DNA of 64,000 bases from Kiritimatiellia bacterium (GCA_023953695.1 JAMLJG010000006.1:47246-111245), one strand, 5' to 3'. Counted from the first letter of the stretch, positions 1 to 7,825 are shown. The notes: generated by a model not told the origin, from the sequence alone. Numbers and translations are program-made.

Positions 1-49
1 TCAAATCGCCCTGCGCCCCGCCAGATAGCCTGTCGAATTCTGAGTTCAT
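1..49 (-). CDS. Possible 5' end of a gene running off the left edge
   Basis: An ATG on the minus strand at 49-47 opens a frame that stays open to the window edge and would encode MNSEFDRLSGGAQGDL. A purine-rich stretch lies upstream of the ATG. Only 16 codons are visible, too few to name a family. It could equally be a chance frame. Confidence 0.3.
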   Translation of the reverse strand, partial: MNSEFDRLSGGAQGDL

Positions 50-360
50 GCCCACAGTCTCTCTCAAGAGGCGAAATGGCGCAAGCATATATTTGAGGAA
101 TCAAATAAATAAGAGCGGGATACTCCTGCGCCTCGCTCGATACACCTCGCGCCTCGGTGTGGGCAGGGCGCGTTGAGCCAAACCGCCCTGCTTTTTGTGG
201 GTGAATGCTGAGCCGGTGAGTTTGGCTGGTGCGTTGCGGCGGCATGAGCGGGGCTGTCTGATCGGAGCGAGGCTATAGATTTCCTTCCAAGGGTGGGAAA
301 ATGCGCTGGATCGGGATTCCAACATCTGTTAATTGCGTAGTCTGGAAAAAGAGGAGGGGT
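50..360. other. Intergenic region with one TTCCAA-type palindrome
   Basis: No convincing gene is seen in these roughly 310 bases. The longer frames here lack a ribosome binding site and have arginine/proline-rich shadow composition. The stretch holds one 15-nt palindrome at 285-299 (TTCCAAGGGTGGGAA, one mismatch between the arms) of the type found again at 23.5 and 47.9 kb. It probably also carries the promoter of the lipoprotein gene at 361. Confidence 0.5.
285..299. repeat. TTCCAA-N3-TTGGAA family palindrome, single copy
   Basis: The sequence is TTCCAAGGGTGGGAA. Six further copies of the same 15-nt form lie at 23487-23596 and 47864-47910. All seven copies seen are outside genes. The arms can form a 6-bp hairpin with a 3-nt loop, with one G-T pair here. 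Function unknown. Confidence 0.6.
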
Positions 361-876
361 ATGAAGTTGCGATGGATGGCGTTTTGTATTGGTGGGCTGC
401 TTGCGGCGGCTGGGTGTTCGACTGTCACGCCGATTCCAGGCGATGCGGCTATGCGCAGCCCGCGTTTCGGGCAGATGACGAAGGCCGATGCGGTGGGCGT
501 TATGCGCGCCCAGGCCAGGCCCGCGAGCGGCATGACCGACTATGGCAGTTTTGCGATGGATGAGGAGGGATTTTCGTTCAAGCGGACGACCCAGAATACA
601 CGGTCGGAATATCGCGATGGCCGCAATGTGACGGTCACGCAGACGGTGTGGATCACGCGCAACGTACCGTGGAACTCGATCAGCCGCACGACCGCGTATT
701 TCCGCGACTACGAATTTTTGTTCACAGACGAGTACCGCGTCAACCTGACCTACGAGATGACCGATTTCGACGGGAAGCGGCGGGTGAAGGCGGACGAGGA
801 ATTCGATTTCGTGTGCCGAACCGAGCCGGATGTGATTGACGTGCTCGCGGCGATCAAGGCCCTGCAGGGCGAGTAG
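361..876 (+). CDS. Hypothetical lipoprotein
   Basis: This is a 171-residue predicted lipoprotein. The N-terminus (MKLRWMAFCIGGLLAAAGCS) is a type II signal peptide with lipobox AAGC, so Cys19 would be the lipidated residue. The ATG at 361 is preferred over one at 301 because a strong GAGGAGG site lies just upstream and the signal peptide starts there. The mature part is polar, with many aromatic and charged residues and a final acidic helix (DVIDVLAAIKALQGE). No family is recognised. It stands alone; a GC-rich 6-bp inverted repeat (883-902) follows the stop and may act as a terminator. Confidence 0.75.
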   Translation: MKLRWMAFCIGGLLAAAGCSTVTPIPGDAAMRSPRFGQMTKADAVGVMRAQARPASGMTDYGSFAMDEEGFSFKRTTQNTRSEYRDGRNVTVTQTVWITRNVPWNSISRTTAYFRDYEFLFTDEYRVNLTYEMTDFDGKRRVKADEEFDFVCRTEPDVIDVLAAIKALQGE

Positions 877-882
877 CCGACT

Positions 883-902
883 CGCGCCACGCTCACGGCG
901 CG
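883..902 (+). terminator. Weak possible terminator after the lipoprotein gene
   Basis: CGCGCC at 883-888 pairs with GGCGCG at 897-902 across an 8-nt loop, a few bases after the stop codon. The T-run behind it is poor (TTCTCCT), so efficiency is doubtful. Confidence 0.3.
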
Positions 903-1010
903 TTCTCCTACAGGGGTTGTTTGTCGCATACTGGCTGTTCACCGGGTATTTAATCCCTGATGGATATTGCTGTGCGCGAGACGCGGCGGCTGTTGGAGTG
1001 AAATGACGGT

Positions 1011-1457
1011 ATGACGCGGTTGGAGCGACGGATTTTTGTGGTGATCAATCTGCTGGTGGCCGGGAGTGGCGCGGCGTTTGGTTTGATTGATTGGCTGGGC
1101 AAGCCGTCCGACGGCGTGTCGCTTTCGCATCCGTGGGTGCAGCCCGCTTTGTTCCTGCATGTCTTTTTCGCCCCGATGCTGGTGTTTGCGATTGGCCATT
1201 TGTTCTATCGCCACGGCGTGGCGATGTTGAGCGCGGGGATGGCGGAGGGGAGGCGCAGTGGCGCAGCTCTCTTGGCGTTGGCGCTTCCGATGATTTTTTC
1301 GGGCTATCTATTTCAGCTTGTGATGAACGAGGGATGGCGCACGGTTTGGCTCACGGTCCATATTTCCTCCGCCATTCTGTGGATTGCCAGTGTATCGGTT
1401 CACGTCATGGTGCATGTGCGTGCGCGACGTTGCCGTTCTGGGCAGGCTCGACGCTGA
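1011..1457 (+). CDS. Small integral membrane protein, possibly cytochrome b-like
   Basis: This 148-residue protein has about four hydrophobic segments (roughly residues 7-26, 40-65, 78-100 and 108-132) and an arginine-rich tail. Several histidines sit in or at the edge of the helices (HPW, LHVFFAP, GHLFYRHG, TVHISS, VHVMVH). That recalls heme-binding four-helix proteins such as the DUF4405/cytochrome b561-like group, but I cannot assign ligand pairs. GGAG lies about 12 nt upstream of the ATG. It precedes the Fe-S-loop gene by 24 nt, so the two may be co-transcribed. It is not part of the heme-copper operon, which runs on the other strand. Confidence 0.6.
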   Translation: MTRLERRIFVVINLLVAGSGAAFGLIDWLGKPSDGVSLSHPWVQPALFLHVFFAPMLVFAIGHLFYRHGVAMLSAGMAEGRRSGAALLALALPMIFSGYLFQLVMNEGWRTVWLTVHISSAILWIASVSVHVMVHVRARRCRSGQARR

Positions 1458-1481
1458 AGGGCGATCTGCTAGACTGTGGGC

Positions 1482-2429
1482 ATGATCGCGGTGGATCACA
1501 GACAGGTTGCGGCGTTTGCGGACTTTTTTTGCGCTGCATCGGATGTGAAGGCCTTTGATTTCTGTCACACGCCGCCTCCGGCCATTTTCCCGCCCGCGCA
1601 CGGGGCCGGCGTCCTCGAGTATGTCTTTTTCAATGCGGGCCATCAGTTCGGGTTCTGGCGGTTGGAGAACGATCGCTATGCGGGGCCTATGCTTGCGGTG
1701 GTTGATGGCCATCAGCGGAAGGGCTCGGATTATGTGTCCTATTGCCTCACGCGCGCGTGGCGCGAGAACGCCGATGTATTCATGCCGGCCTCCGTGTCGG
1801 CGGTGGACTGGAATAAAGTTTTTCGAGATGACGAAGGGCGGAATCCTCTGCCGATGTGGGAGGAGCATGTTGCGATTATTTCGCGCTATGCGAACTGGTT
1901 CGCGGAGCGGGCGACCACTCCGGCGGAGTTGGTCGCGCGATCGAATGCGGCGGAGCGCCCGCTCGCAACGCTTCTGGCTGAGGCGGGGACGATCCCGGGC
2001 TATGTGGAGGATCCGCTGCACAAGAAGTTGTTCCTTCTCGCGATCATGTTGGAGAATCGGCCTGAGAAATTTTTGCGCGTGACGGATCCGGAGTCCTACG
2101 AGCCGATCATTGATTATCATCTTCAGCGCAGCGCGCTGCGCGCGGGGTTGGTGCGCGTTGAGGATGCGTCGGTTCGGGCCGCACTGGTGGAGCGCCGCGT
2201 GGTGCCGGCAGAGGTTGAGGGGCGCATTCGTCAGGCGGTTTTTGATGCGCTCTGCGAGGTCGTGCGTCTTTCGGGCCGTTCGGTTGCCGCGGTGGACTAT
2301 TTCTTCTTCATGAATCGCCGCCGCTGCCCCGAGATGTCGCAGCCCGAGTGCGAGCGCTGTCCGGTGCAGTCTATCTGCACGCAAGAGGTTGATCTATTTC
2401 AGCCGGTTTTCCGAACCACGTTCTATTGA
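1482..2429 (+). CDS. Protein with C-terminal Fe-S cluster loop (HhH-GPD / Q-salvage-like)
   Basis: This is a 315-residue soluble protein. Near the C-terminus it carries four cysteines, CPEMSQPECERCPVQSIC, spaced C-x7-C-x2-C-x5-C. That is one residue longer than the C-x6-C-x2-C-x5-C iron-sulfur loop of endonuclease III-type HhH-GPD proteins. The central part (DPLHKKLFLLAIMLENRP, then IIDYHLQRSALRAGLV) reminds me of the DPL-KK and D-Y-H-L blocks of the queuosine-salvage/DUF2419-like proteins, which share the HhH-GPD fold. The catalytic Lys-Asp pair of DNA glycosylases is not evident. Function is open: base or nucleoside hydrolysis is possible. ATG at 1482 is chosen over GTG at 1476. Its stop overlaps that of the convergent cytochrome b gene by 7 nt. 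Confidence 0.6.
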   Translation: MIAVDHRQVAAFADFFCAASDVKAFDFCHTPPPAIFPPAHGAGVLEYVFFNAGHQFGFWRLENDRYAGPMLAVVDGHQRKGSDYVSYCLTRAWRENADVFMPASVSAVDWNKVFRDDEGRNPLPMWEEHVAIISRYANWFAERATTPAELVARSNAAERPLATLLAEAGTIPGYVEDPLHKKLFLLAIMLENRPEKFLRVTDPESYEPIIDYHLQRSALRAGLVRVEDASVRAALVERRVVPAEVEGRIRQAVFDALCEVVRLSGRSVAAVDYFFFMNRRRCPEMSQPECERCPVQSICTQEVDLFQPVFRTTFY

Positions 2430-4486
2430 GCGGCGGGAAGGTGGCGCGGCGTTTCGCTCGCGCGCGGAGGGGGTTCGGGCGCGGCGTTCTTGCGCATTTG
2501 CATGAGGTGGTCGGCCAGAAGCGTTTTGCCGTTGAACTCGAACAGTTCGGCGTGGCCGCGGGTGATGGTCACGGTGTCATCGAGCAGGATGTGTTCGGTG
2601 TTGTCGGTGTCCATGAGGAGGCGGATGGCGACGCGATGGGAGCCGGGATCGAGTTCGAGTTCTTGCGCGATGCGGATGTCGCGACCATCGCGACGGGTGT
2701 GCATGGAGCGCGAGTAGCGCTCGTGTCCATCCACGAGGATCGAGAGCGTGTAGTTGACGTGGCGGCGGACGGTCTTCTTGGGCAGGCGCATGTGGGCGGG
2801 CGTACTGGCCAGTTCTTCGGGGGTCCAATCCTGTTGTTCTTCGACGACGAGGCCGGGCAGGGTGAGGAAGGCGCGAAAGACTCCGTGTTCGGGGGGCGTA
2901 CCCGTCTTCCACGCGCTGAAGACGGCGATGACAGCGACGAAGAGGGTGTGGGCGAGGGCCGTTCGGAGCCAGGCGCGTTTTTTGTTGGGAGGCGTGCGCG
3001 GTTGAGTGGTGTCGGTTTCCAATTCGCGCGCGATGGCGTGAAAGGCGTGTCCCGATTCGGGCAGCACGCGGACTCGACTCACGAAGTCGGGATCGAGCGA
3101 GGGGCGGCGTCGGTTGAGGAGGCGCGCGGATGCGAGGTCATATCCCCAGCGATTGCTGCAGTTTTCGCCGGGGCAGGTGAGCAAGAGGGCAGAAGGCGCG
3201 CGTTCGAGGAGGTGATACATCGTGTCCGCGTGCAGTTTTCCTGCGCAGCGCACGCCGAGGGTGATGAGGTCGGGATAGTGCGAGCGGAGTCGGGCGAGCG
3301 TGCGAGCGATGCCTTGATTGGTTTCGCAATAGACCAGGGCGGGGCGTGTTGAGGTGAAGCTCCCGGCGGGTATGGAGTGGTTGAGCCATTCGAGTTGTGT
3401 GGCGGACGTTTCATCGGGCAAGCCGATTGCGACATCGAGGCAACTGGCGATGCAGAGTCCGCATTCCGTGCATTTGTCCGGCGCAACGACCGCGAGCAGG
3501 CGGCGATTGCCATCGGTGCGAGCTTGCATGGAAATGGCTTCGAATGGGCAATCGCGCGAGCATTGCGAGCAGCCGGTGCACTTGTCGTAGGAGACGACGG
3601 CGGGGCCGGATGCGCGATTACCTTGCCACCACCAGGGCATGGTTGCGAAGGCGAGGGTGAGAAGGAGAAAGAGGGCGAAGAGGATGACGGGGCCGGGGTG
3701 TTCGACGAAGGGGAGCCAGAATCCGGTGAAGAGGTCGGTCGGCATGCGTCCGGTGAGGATACGCGGATCGGCGCTTTCGAGGAGAGGGGCGGGCATGAGG
3801 ATGGAGACGAGGAAGAGCGCGCTGATGAGCGCGGTGAAGGTGGCGACGTGGGGGAACCATCCGGGTTTGGCCAGGTGCGCGGTGTGGATCCAGATCATGA
3901 TGGTCATGACGAGGGGCACGGCGACGTGCAGGAAGAGGTTCATGAAGAAGAAGGAGCCGGTGAGCGGTACCGCGCCGCCGAAGGTTCGCAGGAGTGTGTC
4001 GCGGAGAAAGGGAGCGACCGTGGCGAGGCGCGCGCCGGATTCTGCGACCCATTGTCCGTGTTGGTCCCAGACCATGACGTAGCCGGTCCACGCGGAGGCC
4101 AGCAGGGCGCCGGTGAGCGCGACGCCGCTGATCCAGGCGAGCACGCGCGGGCCCCAGCTTCGCCCCTGGATGACGACTTGGAGGATGTGAAAAACGGTGG
4201 CGACGATGGCAATGTCGGTTGCGTAGCGATGCATGGAGCGCATCCATCGGCCCAGCCACCACTGTTCCTGGATTCGCTCGAGGGACGCGTGAGGCGATCC
4301 GATTCGGTAGAAGAGGAGCAGGTAGAGTCCGGTGATTAGGAGGAGAAGCAGCATGCCGATGGCGAGGGTTCCGCTGCGATAGAGCGGGTTGAACTCGGAT
4401 CGGTAGAGCTTGTCGAACAGGCGGGTGATGGGGCTGAGGGCCGCGGCGAGGGATCGCCGTGGAACGTTAATCTTTTGTGCGCTCAC
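2423..4486 (-). CDS. Fused cytochrome b / 2x[4Fe-4S] / MvhD-FlpD-like membrane electron-transfer protein
   Basis: The protein has 687 residues and starts at a GTG whose last bases overlap the SCO stop (GTGA). Residues 1-285 resemble a cytochrome b/b6 N-terminal domain. His86/His100 and His187/His201, each pair 14 apart, should bind two b hemes. Residues 297-355 form a two-cluster ferredoxin (Cys303, 306, 309, 313 and 339, 342, 345, 349). Residues 384-450 carry Cys387, Cys414 (VRCAGK), Cys438 and Cys443 (CPGENC), like the [2Fe-2S] MvhD/FlpD delta subunit that links hydrogenases or heterodisulfide reductase to partners. A further TM segment (around 510-525) and a beta-rich tail follow. It is the last gene of the heme-copper operon, so it probably passes electrons across or along the membrane to or from that enzyme. 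I know no named family with this exact order. Donor and direction are unknown. Confidence 0.8.
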   Translation of the reverse strand: MSAQKINVPRRSLAAALSPITRLFDKLYRSEFNPLYRSGTLAIGMLLLLLITGLYLLLFYRIGSPHASLERIQEQWWLGRWMRSMHRYATDIAIVATVFHILQVVIQGRSWGPRVLAWISGVALTGALLASAWTGYVMVWDQHGQWVAESGARLATVAPFLRDTLLRTFGGAVPLTGSFFFMNLFLHVAVPLVMTIMIWIHTAHLAKPGWFPHVATFTALISALFLVSILMPAPLLESADPRILTGRMPTDLFTGFWLPFVEHPGPVILFALFLLLTLAFATMPWWWQGNRASGPAVVSYDKCTGCSQCSRDCPFEAISMQARTDGNRRLLAVVAPDKCTECGLCIASCLDVAIGLPDETSATQLEWLNHSIPAGSFTSTRPALVYCETNQGIARTLARLRSHYPDLITLGVRCAGKLHADTMYHLLERAPSALLLTCPGENCSNRWGYDLASARLLNRRRPSLDPDFVSRVRVLPESGHAFHAIARELETDTTQPRTPPNKKRAWLRTALAHTLFVAVIAVFSAWKTGTPPEHGVFRAFLTLPGLVVEEQQDWTPEELASTPAHMRLPKKTVRRHVNYTLSILVDGHERYSRSMHTRRDGRDIRIAQELELDPGSHRVAIRLLMDTDNTEHILLDDTVTITRGHAELFEFNGKTLLADHLMQMRKNAAPEPPPRASETPRHLPAAQ

Positions 4487-5382
4487 TTTTCGATCCGTGC
4501 AATTGCGTCGGTGATCCAGGAGGCCGATGGGCGGTTGAAGAGATAGGCCAATCGCCCGTCGGCATCCAGGATATAGACCATGGGCGGGTGTGTGATGTCG
4601 CCGTTTTGTTCGTCGCGAATTGTTGGCACGCGATATTCTTTCAACACGCGCTGAATTTCCTCCAGCGAGCCGGTGTACATCCGCGATTGCGGGCCGAAAT
4701 CCCAGCTTTTTGCCATCGCGGCGATTTGACCTTCTCGGTCGCGCCACGGGTCGAGGGTGATGACGAGGATCGGAATGCGCTGCCCCAAAGTTTCCGACGC
4801 TTCCTTGAGTTCGCTGAGGATGGCGGGGCAGATGGTCTTGCAGTGGGAGAAGGCGAAGGTGAGGATGAGCGGCGCGCCGCGAAAGTCGGCGGGTCCGCTG
4901 CGCTGCCCGAATTGGTCGGTGAGTTGAAAGGCATGGGCCGGATCGGAGAGTCGAGGATAGCCCTCGGGCAGTTCGCCATCCGTTTCATCGAGGTAGATGG
5001 CGGCGGCGAGTGCGCGTCCATCGCGGATCCGGCTGGTGACCCAGGCGGCCTCGGAGGAGACGCCGAAGGTCGCGAGCAGAATGATGATTTTGCCGAGAGG
5101 GGCGCGATAGAGGAAGGCGAGTGCGTCGAAGGCTTCGCGGCGATAGGAGACGATGACTGCGGCGAGGAGGAGCAGGGGGCTCAGCGTCAGCATGATCCAC
5201 CCACGCGCATCGGGCATGCCGGTTTCGGTGGTGCCGAAACAGACTGCCTGCGCGCGGAGGAACCAATCGGGTGTTGTCGCTGGAACCTGCCAGAAGCCGA
5301 AGAGCCAGAACCCCATTGTGGCGAGCAGCCAGAGGAAGAGGATCCCGAGTATCGTCAAGCGCCCGCGCACGGCCTCAACCAA
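4483..5382 (-). CDS. SCO1/SenC-type copper chaperone with extra N-terminal membrane region
   Basis: SCO proteins deliver copper to the CuA site of subunit II. The C-terminal thioredoxin-like domain (about residues 150-299) has the copper motif CKTIC (Cys181, Cys185) and the distal His265 in DITHPP. At 299 residues it is longer than the usual 200-220. The extra N-terminal half has three hydrophobic segments (about 9-31, 61-80, 97-112), so it is firmly membrane-anchored. The frame reaches a TTG at 5382, 8 nt into the subunit I gene; a GTG at 5370 is an alternative start. It overlaps the next gene by GTGA. Position between subunit I and the cytochrome b fusion supports a role in maturing this enzyme. 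Confidence 0.88.
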   Translation of the reverse strand: MVEAVRGRLTILGILFLWLLATMGFWLFGFWQVPATTPDWFLRAQAVCFGTTETGMPDARGWIMLTLSPLLLLAAVIVSYRREAFDALAFLYRAPLGKIIILLATFGVSSEAAWVTSRIRDGRALAAAIYLDETDGELPEGYPRLSDPAHAFQLTDQFGQRSGPADFRGAPLILTFAFSHCKTICPAILSELKEASETLGQRIPILVITLDPWRDREGQIAAMAKSWDFGPQSRMYTGSLEEIQRVLKEYRVPTIRDEQNGDITHPPMVYILDADGRLAYLFNRPSASWITDAIARIEK

Positions 5383-7108
5383 TCTTCCAGATGAATGCCA
5401 GGGACTTCCAGTTCACGAAGTAGTAGAGGACGAAGCAAACGAAGAAGATGATGACCAGCACCACGGTTCCCGGGGTGCCCGTCTTGTGCAGCTTCGCCAC
5501 GCGCTCGCCCCCTTCGTGCGCCTGTTTGGGGAGTTTGATCACGCCCGGTGGGACGTGGCCCGCCGAAGCCTCTGGGTTTGCCGGATCGAAGCGGCGTCCA
5601 AAGAAGACGCTGGCCACGGCGATCAGGACATAGATGAGCAGGCCGAGGAACGCGAGGATGCCGCCGATGCCGAAAATGGCCTGCAGCACATAGACCACGG
5701 GATTGAAGTCCGCCGTGAAGAGCGCGTTGGAGAAGCTGCTGTCGTAGTGGCGGCGCGGCACACCGAAGACGCCCATGAACGTCATGGCGACAGACATGAC
5801 TGTGATGCCGATACCGAAGATGTAGGGCTGCGCTTTGGCGAGCGGATACATGCGGATTTGTTTGCGGAAGATGAGCGGCAGGAGGTAGTAGGTCACCGCC
5901 ATGAAGGACAGCGCAGTTCCCCCGACCACCGTTGTGTGGAAGTGGCCCGGCACGCGCAGCGTGTTGTGGACGATGATGTTGATTTGCTCCGTGCCGATGA
6001 CGACGCCCGTGATGCCGCCGAGGAACCCGAAGATCACGAGCGAGATCATCAAGCCGGAGAAGCCGGGGTCGCTCCACGGGGCTTTGCGGAGCCATTCGAA
6101 GATGCCGTTGGTATAGCCGCGGAGCCGCTGCCCCATCTCAATGCCCGCCGGGACCGTGAAGCCGTGAATCATGCTCGCGAGCACGGCGAGATACATGGCG
6201 TAGCTGGTGTTCCACACCTTCCATGCGGGGCCCATGCCGGGGTCCACCAGAAGATGGTGCGCGGAGGCCATGGAAATGAAGAGAATATAGAGGAAGAAGG
6301 CTGTGCGGCTGACCTTCTCATTGAGCACGACGCCGCCGACCGTGAGGCCCGCCAGCAGGTACCAGATGGAGACCATGGCCGCCACGTTGATTTGCTGGCT
6401 GGAGTGGCCGAGGCCCCAGAACAGCAGGCGGTAGATTTGCGGGTCCACGTTCATCAATCCGAGCGACCACAGATAGGTCGGGATGTAGATCAGCGCGCCG
6501 TGGAGCAGCGTGATGACCGCGATAATCGCGGCCGTCAGGCCACCGAACGTGACCAGTGGCATACTGCCGGTGTATGCGCCCTCTTTCTTCGCAATCACCA
6601 AGGTCGCCACGAATTGCAGCGAGACAATCAACGCGCCGACAGCGAAGAAGATGATGCCGAGGTAGTAGTTGGGCGCCGCTTTGAGCGGGGGATAGGAGGA
6701 GAACGTCACATCCGCTTTGCCCGCGAAGACGTAGTACTCCACGATCAGTGTGCCCACGACCATCAGCACGAACGCGAGCCAGCCGAGTTTGGGCGCTGGC
6801 AAACGCGAACTCAGCACAATGGGGCCGGCGAAATAGAGAACGGCCATTTCAAAGAATATGATGAAGAAGATCAGCATATTCAGGCCGTGCGCCGTCAGGA
6901 GCCGGTAATACCACGTTGCATCCAGCAGGTGGACAGCCTCCCAGCGCGTGAGGACGAGCAGAAGCGCCGCGATACCGCCGATGAGGAGGCAGACGACCGA
7001 GACCACTGCGTGCAATCGAAGAAGGATGCTGGCGGTGGGGTCAATCTTGAGGCCCGTGATCGGGCAGGAGCGGCAACGCGCCGCGAATTGTGAAATAGCG
7101 TCTTTCAT
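5375..7108 (-). CDS. Heme-copper oxidoreductase subunit I lacking the active-site Tyr; eNOR-type NO reductase candidate
   Basis: This is a 577-residue, roughly 13-helix catalytic subunit. All six metal-ligand histidines are present: His74 (low-spin heme), His235 and His284/His285 (CuB), and His389/His391 in GHFH (high-spin and low-spin hemes). In A- and B-type oxygen reductases the residue four after the first CuB His is the cross-linked Tyr. Here the segment reads WGLGHSSQQINVAAM and that residue is Gln239. A loss of the Tyr with Gln in its place, CuA-bearing subunit II and the N-terminal CPITGLK block match what I recall of the eNOR family of nitric oxide reductases, which are related to B-type oxidases. 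NO reduction to N2O is therefore inferred. Oxygen reduction using a Tyr from another helix, as in cbb3, cannot be excluded. It follows subunit II by 3 nt. Confidence 0.85.
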   Translation of the reverse strand: MKDAISQFAARCRSCPITGLKIDPTASILLRLHAVVSVVCLLIGGIAALLLVLTRWEAVHLLDATWYYRLLTAHGLNMLIFFIIFFEMAVLYFAGPIVLSSRLPAPKLGWLAFVLMVVGTLIVEYYVFAGKADVTFSSYPPLKAAPNYYLGIIFFAVGALIVSLQFVATLVIAKKEGAYTGSMPLVTFGGLTAAIIAVITLLHGALIYIPTYLWSLGLMNVDPQIYRLLFWGLGHSSQQINVAAMVSIWYLLAGLTVGGVVLNEKVSRTAFFLYILFISMASAHHLLVDPGMGPAWKVWNTSYAMYLAVLASMIHGFTVPAGIEMGQRLRGYTNGIFEWLRKAPWSDPGFSGLMISLVIFGFLGGITGVVIGTEQINIIVHNTLRVPGHFHTTVVGGTALSFMAVTYYLLPLIFRKQIRMYPLAKAQPYIFGIGITVMSVAMTFMGVFGVPRRHYDSSFSNALFTADFNPVVYVLQAIFGIGGILAFLGLLIYVLIAVASVFFGRRFDPANPEASAGHVPPGVIKLPKQAHEGGERVAKLHKTGTPGTVVLVIIFFVCFVLYYFVNWKSLAFIWKIG

Positions 7109-7111
7109 GGA

Positions 7112-7660
7112 TTAGTCCTCTACGATGATTTTGCCGATCATCAAGTGATGACCGATGCCGCAGAACTCGTTGCAAATGATTTTGAACTCGCCGGCCTCGG
7201 TGGGCGTCATTTTCAGCGCATAGTCATAGCCCGGCACGACTTGGATATTGATGTTCACGGGGAAGAGGCCAAACCCGTGATTCAGGTCGAGGCTGGAGAG
7301 GTGAATGGTGTATTCGACGCCCTTCTTCAGCTTCAACACAGGCGACCACATCCACATTTGCCCGAGCAGATAGACCTCGCTGCCCGCCGGAGGCTCGACG
7401 ACGGGGATTCCCTGGTCCGTGCCAACGCTGTAATCCTCGATGAACTTTTGCGTGCGCGCATAGAACGCCATCGGGTCCACCTTGCCGCGCGTTCCGGAAG
7501 GGTTTTGTCCCCCCTTGAAGTGCCAGAACGGCATCGCGGCGAACATGAAAATGCACCAGATGAAGGAGACGGTGACCCATATTTTTTCCTGGCGCCCTGC
7601 GGGCTTCCACCAGTCCGAGCCGGGGCCGACCAGCGCGGAGTGCATGCTTTCGTCAGACAT
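7112..7660 (-). CDS. Heme-copper oxidoreductase subunit II with CuA site
   Basis: This 182-residue subunit has one N-terminal TM segment (about residues 27-46) and a periplasmic cupredoxin domain. The CuA ligands are all present: His128, Cys163, Glu165 (backbone ligand), Cys167, His171 and Met174 in CNEFCGIGHHLM. CuA takes electrons from a periplasmic cytochrome c or cupredoxin and passes them to subunit I. The short length and single TM helix are typical of B-type (ba3-like) and CuA-containing NOR enzymes. It follows the small TM gene by 15 nt and precedes subunit I by 3 nt. No cytochrome c gene is in the window, so the soluble donor is encoded elsewhere. Confidence 0.92.
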   Translation of the reverse strand: MSDESMHSALVGPGSDWWKPAGRQEKIWVTVSFIWCIFMFAAMPFWHFKGGQNPSGTRGKVDPMAFYARTQKFIEDYSVGTDQGIPVVEPPAGSEVYLLGQMWMWSPVLKLKKGVEYTIHLSSLDLNHGFGLFPVNINIQVVPGYDYALKMTPTEAGEFKIICNEFCGIGHHLMIGKIIVED

Positions 7661-7675
7661 AGGTGCCGCCTTTCT

Positions 7676-7825
7676 TTAGGGAAGAGGTGAGGGAGGAAGG
7701 GTGACGACTTCGTAGATGCCCCAGAGCGTGTAGAACACGAACATCGTCACGATCCCGAGCACGAGCAGGAGAATCGGACGATCCATCAAGCGCTGACCCA
7801 AGGGCTTTTTGGGCTTCATTTCCAT
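7676..7825 (-). CDS. 49-residue single-TM protein at the head of the heme-copper operon
   Basis: A short frame read directly from the sequence encodes MEMKPKKPLGQRLMDRPILL followed by a hydrophobic stretch to residue 38 and a proline-rich end. GGAGG sits at 7831-7835, 5 nt upstream of the ATG. It has one TM helix with a basic cytoplasmic N-terminus, the layout of subunit IIa in ba3-type oxidases, which it may replace. It lies 15 nt upstream of subunit II on the same strand. No further function can be read from so short a protein. A second ATG two codons in is possible. Confidence 0.75.
   Translation of the reverse strand: MEMKPKKPLGQRLMDRPILLLVLGIVTMFVFYTLWGIYEVVTLPPSPLP

Noticed and set aside
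64..942. Long minus-strand reading frame of 292 codons across the lipoprotein gene
   Set aside because: It has no ribosome binding site and an Arg/Pro/His-rich composition, and it overlaps a convincing lipoprotein gene on the other strand.
5153..7093. 646-codon plus-strand frame antisense to heme-copper subunit I
   Set aside because: Highly charged shadow product full of His/Asp/Arg, typical of the complement of a high-GC membrane protein gene.
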